This document shows, in pieces, positions 58,461-64,000 of a stretch of DNA of 64,000 bases (position 1 is the stretch's first letter; every line of letters begins with the position of its first letter). Origin of the DNA: Glandiceps talaboti (taxonomy: Eukaryota; Hemichordata; Enteropneusta; Spengelidae). The stretch is taken from assembly GCF_964340395.1 (NCBI RefSeq), contig NC_135558.1:24844425-24908424 (forward strand), written 5' to 3'. The notes beneath the pieces were generated by a model. The model had not been told where the DNA came from. It saw only the letters and a program-made list of their open reading frames with translations, and made no database searches. Made by a program: the position numbers and the translations under genes.

Positions 58461-59082
58461 GTGTCTGTGTCATCATTTTCTAAAAAATGGCTGGCTCAAT
58501 TGTAATGAAATTTAGGATATATTATCTTTAGGGTAATAGCTAGACCTGATTAGGTTTTGAGCCAGATCTGTTAATGTTTAATTAGAGAAATTTGCATATT
58601 AATGAAATCAACTAATTATACAATATCTTAAGACTGCATACTTCAGTTTCAATATAATTTAGTACATTTGTTAAACATAATAACATACATTTGTCCTATA
58701 AAATTCGTTGATGTATCTTACAGCGTTAATGAATAATTTGCATAATTAATTATTTTTGGTAATTAGGCTATATCTTAAGAATACATACTTCAAATTCAAC
58801 ATAATTTAGTACATACGTTAACCATAAGAAAACACATATGCCCTATCAAGTTTGTTGATGCACCGTGCAGTGTTAATGAATAATTTGCATAATTAATGAT
58901 TTTCGGTAATTAGGCTATATCTTAAGACTGCATTAAACAGTACCATACACTCTTACATACATTAACCTGGGAAAGCACGCTTGTCCAAAAAACAAAGCCT
59001 TTTACCATAGTTATTTTTAGTTTAATGAGTTATTTGCATAATTAGTGATTCCCTTACGGGAGGCATTCAGTTTAAATCTGGT
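58380..59082 (+). mobile_element. CCTCCCG-family hairpin-headed element, shorter copy
   Basis: It has the perfect 11-bp snap-back hairpin (58380-58390 and 58395-58405, loop AGGG), a (TCTG)n tract (58428-58463), two to three internal units, and the right motif CCCTTACGGGAGG at 59051-59063 with the conserved tail. It is closely similar to 17809-19059 but lacks several internal units. Confidence 0.8.
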
Positions 59083-60035
59083 TTCTTCCGTAAGGAAGAG
59101 ATATATTTAAGGGTGGAATTCTGTGTGTCTGTCTGTCTGTGTCATCATTTTCTCCATAACGGCTTGCTCAATTCAAACGACATTTTGAAGACGTATTCCG
59201 AAGGGTAATGGTAAGACTTGATTAGGTTTTGGTAAAAATCTTGTGAATATTAATGAGCAATTTACGTAATTAATGATTTTCGGTAATTAGGCTATATCTC
59301 AAGAATGCACGCTTCAAATTCATTATAACTTGGCACACACATTTGCGATACCAAAGCGCACCTGTCCTGAAAATATTACTAATGTAGCTTTTAGTTTTAA
59401 TAAGTTATTGGCATATTTTTGATTGGGCACAAAAAAGAAAAAAATAGTTTCGTCAGGAAATGTTGTCTAAAGTGGTGCGACTTTATCACCATTTTCTAAA
59501 ACACGACTGGCTCAATTCAAACGAAATTTATTGCATGTGTTCTGTAGGGTAGTGACAAGAACTGATTAGGTTTCGGTAAACATCCCAAGAATATTAACGA
59601 GAATTTACATAATTAATGGTTTTCGGTAATTAGGCTATATCTCAAGAATGCACATTTCAAATTCAATATAATTTGATACATGCATTTGCGATACTAAAGC
59701 GCACTTGTCCTGAAAATATTATTGATGTAGCTTTTAGTTTTAATAAATTATTGGCATATTTTTGTAGGCCACTAAAAAGGAAAAAATAGTTTCTCGTCAC
59801 GAAATGTTGTCTAAAGTGGTACGACGATGCACTTATTTTTTTTTTTTACATTCTCAACAAATGTCACAGTACATGTTGTGGTTGGCCAGGAGATCACTAA
59901 CAGCAATGAGCAAATAGCAATCAATGAGAAAAAATAACTTATTACATATGTTCTGTTGTATTCCAACAATTGTCTGTAGGAACAACAATCTCCAAACTTT
60001 GCCCTTACGGAAGACATTCAGTTTACATCTGGTAT
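59083..60035 (+). mobile_element. CTTCCG subfamily hairpin-headed element
   Basis: It follows the previous copy head to tail. Left hairpin CTTCC-GTAA-GGAAG at 59085-59098, a short TCTG tract (59122-59138), body units sharing 'ggtaattaggctatatctca', and right motif CCCTTACGGAAG at 60002-60013 with CATTCAGTTTACATCTGGTA. The end motif has changed from CCTCCCG to CTTCCG at both ends together, so left and right ends co-vary. A T homopolymer lies at about 59837-59847. Confidence 0.7.
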
Positions 60036-60045
60036 GATCATATGT
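60036..60045. repeat. Target-site duplication, left copy
   Basis: GATCATATGT, identical to 60583-60592, flanks the 537-bp TIR element. Confidence 0.85.
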
Positions 60046-60582
60046 AGTCTTGCTGCTAGACGTTCGGGCTTTCTTTCGATGCTATAACTATAAGCGAACG
60101 AAGTTCGCATGTGAGGGCTTGCCCGAACAGTCTAGCGAATGTCATTTTCAGACTGGACATTCCATTGAGATTACTATAAGCGGTGGGTCGGGCCATATAT
60201 GCATATATATACTTTAATATATTCAATAACCTATGACCTCGGGGAATCTTTGCATGCAAGTGTTGACAAACACATTTACGTCATTACTATGGCTTATCGG
60301 TTTATGGTAATTGTGAGTTTGATGAGAGTGTAGACATTGTCATTCACACATTTCAGTTAACGCATTGGTGGTTATTTATACAAGCCCCTCCTTAAGATGA
60401 ATATGCATGAAAAATTAGCTATTGTTCTCTGTTTGTGCTTGTCGCTAATACGGTTCTCTGATTGGCAGTTATTTATATCCTGATGACATTCGCTAGACCT
60501 CGGATGTTCTATCCTCGATAGCGTTGTTCGGCTGTGTGTCGTATTTTATCAGAAGAACATCCGAGGGCTAGCTGATAGACTA
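60046..60582 (+). mobile_element. 537-bp TIR element with subterminal hairpins, copy 2
   Basis: It is an inverted sister of 28781-29290 with its own 10-bp direct repeat GATCATATGT. The ends are AGTCTTGCTGCTAG and the complement of AGTCTATCAGCTAG. Inside the left end GTTCGGGC (60062) pairs with GCCCGAAC (60121). Inside the right end CCTCGGATGTTCT (60499) pairs with AGAACATCCGAGG (60553). A further inverted pair TCTAGCGAATGTCAT (60131-60145 and 60483-60497) bounds the core. It has two TATA-like/CCAAT pairs on the minus strand and no ORF. Confidence 0.85.
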
Positions 60583-60592
60583 GATCATATGT
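60583..60592. repeat. Target-site duplication, right copy
   Basis: GATCATATGT, the second copy of the 10 bp flanking the 537-bp element. Confidence 0.85.
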
Positions 60593-63500
60593 TGCCATGG
60601 TAGCCAAAAATCACCATAATATGTTAATCATTTTTCTAAAATTTGACATAAAACATTGAAAACAAATCAAATTTAGTGAAAAATTTCCATCTTTTTGGTA
60701 TGTATGAGTTAGTGCTACCTGGTGTAACATAAACTGTATAAAATTGGATAGCTGTTTCCAAGGAAACGTATGGTAGACGTGAAAATTATGTTTTCGTTAT
60801 ATACACATACATCTCACAAATAACATTATAAATCTGATAAATATCTTTTTATTTGCGAATTGGCCACACTGCAAAGGGTAGTTTGTCACGCTGAGTTCAA
60901 AAAAAGTGGTCATTGATTGAACATTAGTTGCCATGGTAACCAAAATAACCATATTATGTGGATTTTTGAAAAATTAGACATAAAACACTTTTAAAAATTA
61001 AAATTTAGGAAAAAACATCATTGCTGTTGGAATGTATGGGTTGGTGATATCTGATGTAACAAGGTTTCATGATTTTTGAAATTATCTGTATCAAACTTAT
61101 GCAATTCTAAAACTCTAAAATCACCAGTCTGAGAATAAATTGTAAATACCTAAAATACCAGCAGTCCTTGAGAATTCAATCTATACAATTTGATTCAGTC
61201 TTTCATCACAAAATCTCCAAATAAGTACACATACATTTGAGTACAAGTTGACATAAGCGACTCGATACTGTATATTGTTCGTATATGGATAGAATTTTAA
61301 AATCCCACAAAGTTTCGAAGATTGTCTGCTGCTCTCCAACTGACATTGTAGTATAGTGACAACTCGATGTGCGTACATGCGTATGTACGTATTTCTGGGT
61401 CCCAAATTCAGACGATAATAGACACTGATCTCATTCATGTCATTGGGGACATGTGGCATCATGGTAGCATCCATTGTTACAGGAATATTATTGATCAATT
61501 ATCCAGAAATTTTCAATCATGAGGCTTCTGAGGCGTTGAGTGCGAGAAATATGGCGACTGTTACACTGTGTGCACGCGAGGCGAATGACGTCACTAGAAT
61601 GTAATACAATGTAGCTTTTGCATCGATGACATAAAACAGCAAGGGACATTGCAAATATTTTTTTTCCGACATTTCATAGGCGAATGTTATGCAGTGTTTT
61701 GCAGTGTCTGCTGATCAGCACCTGTTACCAGCACGTTGTGCTGGTGACATGTCTGAGATTTTTATGACATCATTTTGAGGAGTATGTCTATGAAAAATGA
61801 GCACTGGTTACCTTTGATAAATGGTTGCCTAAGTACACTGAATCCACAGAACTTTAACGGTGTCTAAATCATGAGCAAGCGTGAACGTCTACTTTCTAGG
61901 GAATTGCATAACATATAACCATGGCCGATACATGTATTTGACCTAAAACCTATTGTTCTGTATCATCTCTTTGTAACATCGTTATTTTGGTTGTAAAGAT
62001 TCAGTTTGCTTCATCGTACATTACAGTATAGCATGACAAGTTGAGAACTACATTGTCTGTTTACATGTAATACAGGTCGACGTCAACATGTGTGTTAGTA
62101 GGAGTACGTTAGACTGTGGTTATTACCGTGCCTTGACCACGTTTCCTACCTCAATCCGAATTAGCACTTGCGATTTTATGTGCATTTCACCTGTTTCTAT
62201 TTCAATTGTCACTATACTTGGTCATCACAATAATAACCTTTACCGATGCAACAAACTTTTTGAATGCCAGCAGTAAGCATGTAAATGTAACTGGGTTCCC
62301 TGACCAATTTAGGAGTTCCCCGGTTGTGGCTCGGATCATGATCAAAGTGAAATCGAACATGTGTTTGAACTGATATAAAGAAGGTAAGTCAGCTTCATGA
62401 TAATAATTTTGGGGGGTTTTTTTTGAACAACGATTCGTAGTCCGGTTGTCTGTCTTGCTTTCAAGCAGACTATCGAGAGTTGATTGCTTTTATTTTGATA
62501 CATAACAACATGTACCATTGTTGAAATCAACATAAAAAGACACAACGCTGTACTGATGTTGCATTTCAATGTTGCCATTGTTGTGTCTACCTGGAAAATT
62601 ACTGCATCATCATGGCAAACACAGGTTCATATATGGACACAACACGTTACAGTCAATATGTCAAAACAAAAAATAAATAAATAAAACAAAAATAAGACAT
62701 GCCTAGCCATAGTTCTCTTCAGCATGTTCAAATTTTATTTTACAAGACAAAAATAGTCATAGACGATACACCATGCCACATGTACAGTAAGTCTTCAGTA
62801 TGCGCATGGGACGGGCAGTTTTTTGAAAGACAACGAAAATGCTATGTAATGAACCCAATCAAGAGAAAATGAAATAAAGTGAGTACATATATAGTTTTCA
62901 AAGTGGCTGGTTATCAGACAAAACTAAAAAGCCCAAAGTGTAAAATAAGAAATTAATTCATAATTATCTAGAAAATATTTGACGATTATGCGGCAAAACA
63001 AGACTAGCAATGTTATCACTAGCGAAAGTGTTCTTTGTGAATTTAACCCTTGACCTATTTTCATACGGACGTCGAAGGAAATGAGGTCAGTGTGACATCT
63101 CAAGCATGATCAACAATGTTAACATGAGTGAGTACAACTAAATGTTGTCTAAACTTTAGTGGAAGAGAAATTCTGTTGATCAGACACAGACTATTTTCAA
63201 ATTCTTACAACATCTTGAAGATAGGAAGCAAAATGTGACACTGACAGACAGGCTAATCTGTCCGTACCATACAGGAGGCACAAACATACCACATGTGCAT
63301 CTGGTTGACTGGGATTGATTGTGATCACGTAATATTTAGTGCTAATTTTATGCTGTTGCTTCCAAATATTATTGAACTGCAATCTTTCTAAACAAGTCGT
63401 GGAAATTGCCAGAAACCTGATAATTTTATGACTGAATATGTTACGATCAAAAATTCCCTTACTTTCAGTTAAATTTTCTGATGGGAAGCAACACATTTAG

Positions 63501-64000
63501 TGTGAAATCTGATAAGCGACATTGATGGGTACAGTGACGTAAATCGTAAACAAATCTAACGTTGGTAACTATTATTTCTGTAAATTATCCTTAAATATCA
63601 AGTACACCTGTCTTCATAGCAAACAGAAATCTGAGTCCAAGTTTTGCCACAAACGGATACATCATTTGACTCCATCACAATGGCACACACAGATATTCTA
63701 AAATAAGTATCAATAGCTCAAAAACCTGGTTCAAATTTTATCACACTCGCACAGCTCAGAGTGCCTGCAGGGGGTCAGAAAAAATCGATAATCTTTTCAG
63801 TAAACTTTGCAACACTGTATAATCAAAATATTTGTACCTGTCAATGTACTGCTGCATAGTACAAATACTACTACTAAACTTTGGACTGTACACTGTACTG
63901 TACATTTGGTACAGTATGTTGTGAAAGTCTACGATGATTTGGAAACAGCAGCGATTTCGGAATAATATTACAAATAAAGTAAGGCGCATTGCAGATATTG
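60593..64000. other. Unassigned DNA, last 3.4 kb
   Basis: A degenerate direct repeat (about 60591-60730 and 60926-61070) shares GTTGCCATGGTARCC, 'ttgacataaaaca' and 'tgatgtaac'-type phrases. Beyond 61100 the sequence looks single-copy. Short minus frames at 61181-61498, 62342-62578, 63197-63496 and 63756-63989 have no recognised domain. The one at 62342-62578 opens with a hydrophobic, signal-anchor-like segment and a good start context but no clear donor site. No next exon of the FN3 gene was identified. Confidence 0.4.

Noticed and set aside
62290-62382. Next exon of the FN3 gene before a GTAAGT at 62383
   Set aside because: The frame required by phase 2 meets a stop before the donor, and composition is not protein-like.
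62342-62578. First exon of a minus-strand type II membrane protein (signal-anchor-like start, good start context)
   Set aside because: No clear donor site follows the hydrophobic segment and no downstream exon was found. Not strong enough to call.

Overview
This window is animal nuclear DNA, AT-rich and dominated by repeats. It most resembles a large-genome marine invertebrate (amphioxus, hemichordate or lophotrochozoan grade). The evidence is one spliced gene with long GT-AG introns, several retrotransposon classes (RTE-like, CR1/L2-like and Tx1/L1-like LINEs, and tyrosine-recombinase retroelements) and six satellite or minisatellite arrays. No bacterial operon, tRNA, rRNA or CRISPR signal was seen. 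The species cannot be named from sequence alone.

The only convincing host gene lies on the + strand and enters and leaves the window incomplete. Six exons (15570-15710, 17242-17430, 19175-19231, 39939-40041, 47339-47463, 55551-55668) join with matching intron phases (1,1,1,1,2,1,2). They encode one fibronectin type III domain, a Ser/Thr-rich stalk, one transmembrane helix with a basic stop-transfer stretch, and the start of a cytoplasmic tail: a type I receptor-like or adhesion-like protein. Its introns (1.5, 1.7, 20.7, 7.3 and 8.1 kb, and more than 8 kb) hold nearly all the rest of the window.

Layout: 1-9160, 34-bp satellite with a 3.2-kb higher-order duplication. 9161-15569, unassigned DNA, a Crypton/KIAA1958-like fragment split by a hairpin-headed element, a DIRS/Ngaro-type RT remnant and a decayed repeat copy. 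15570-19231, exons 1-3, with one hairpin-headed element in each intron. 19232-39938, one giant intron holding a 2.65-kb foldback element with 20-bp palindromes, a 46-48-bp array, an RTE-like LINE split by a 510-bp TIR element, a 57-bp array with very long satellite ORFs, a Tx1/L1-like 3' fragment and a nearly complete dead Ngaro-type retroelement with split direct repeats. 39939-47338, a 90-bp array of exactly 37 units, hairpin-family fragments and a LINE 3' end. 47339-55668, exons 5 and 6, a 47-bp array interrupted by a CR1/L2-like fragment, and a 30-bp array. 55669-64000, further hairpin-headed elements, the 537-bp sister of the 510-bp element, and unassigned DNA.

The most unusual feature is a shared architecture in three repeat families unrelated in end sequence. 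Each has a left-end snap-back hairpin made of its end motif plus an inverted copy, then a (TCTG)n-like tract, a body rich in tandem repeats, and a third inverted copy of the end motif at the right. Two satellite arrays lie inside copies of one of these families, which suggests that the elements seed arrays. All transposon coding regions seen are broken.
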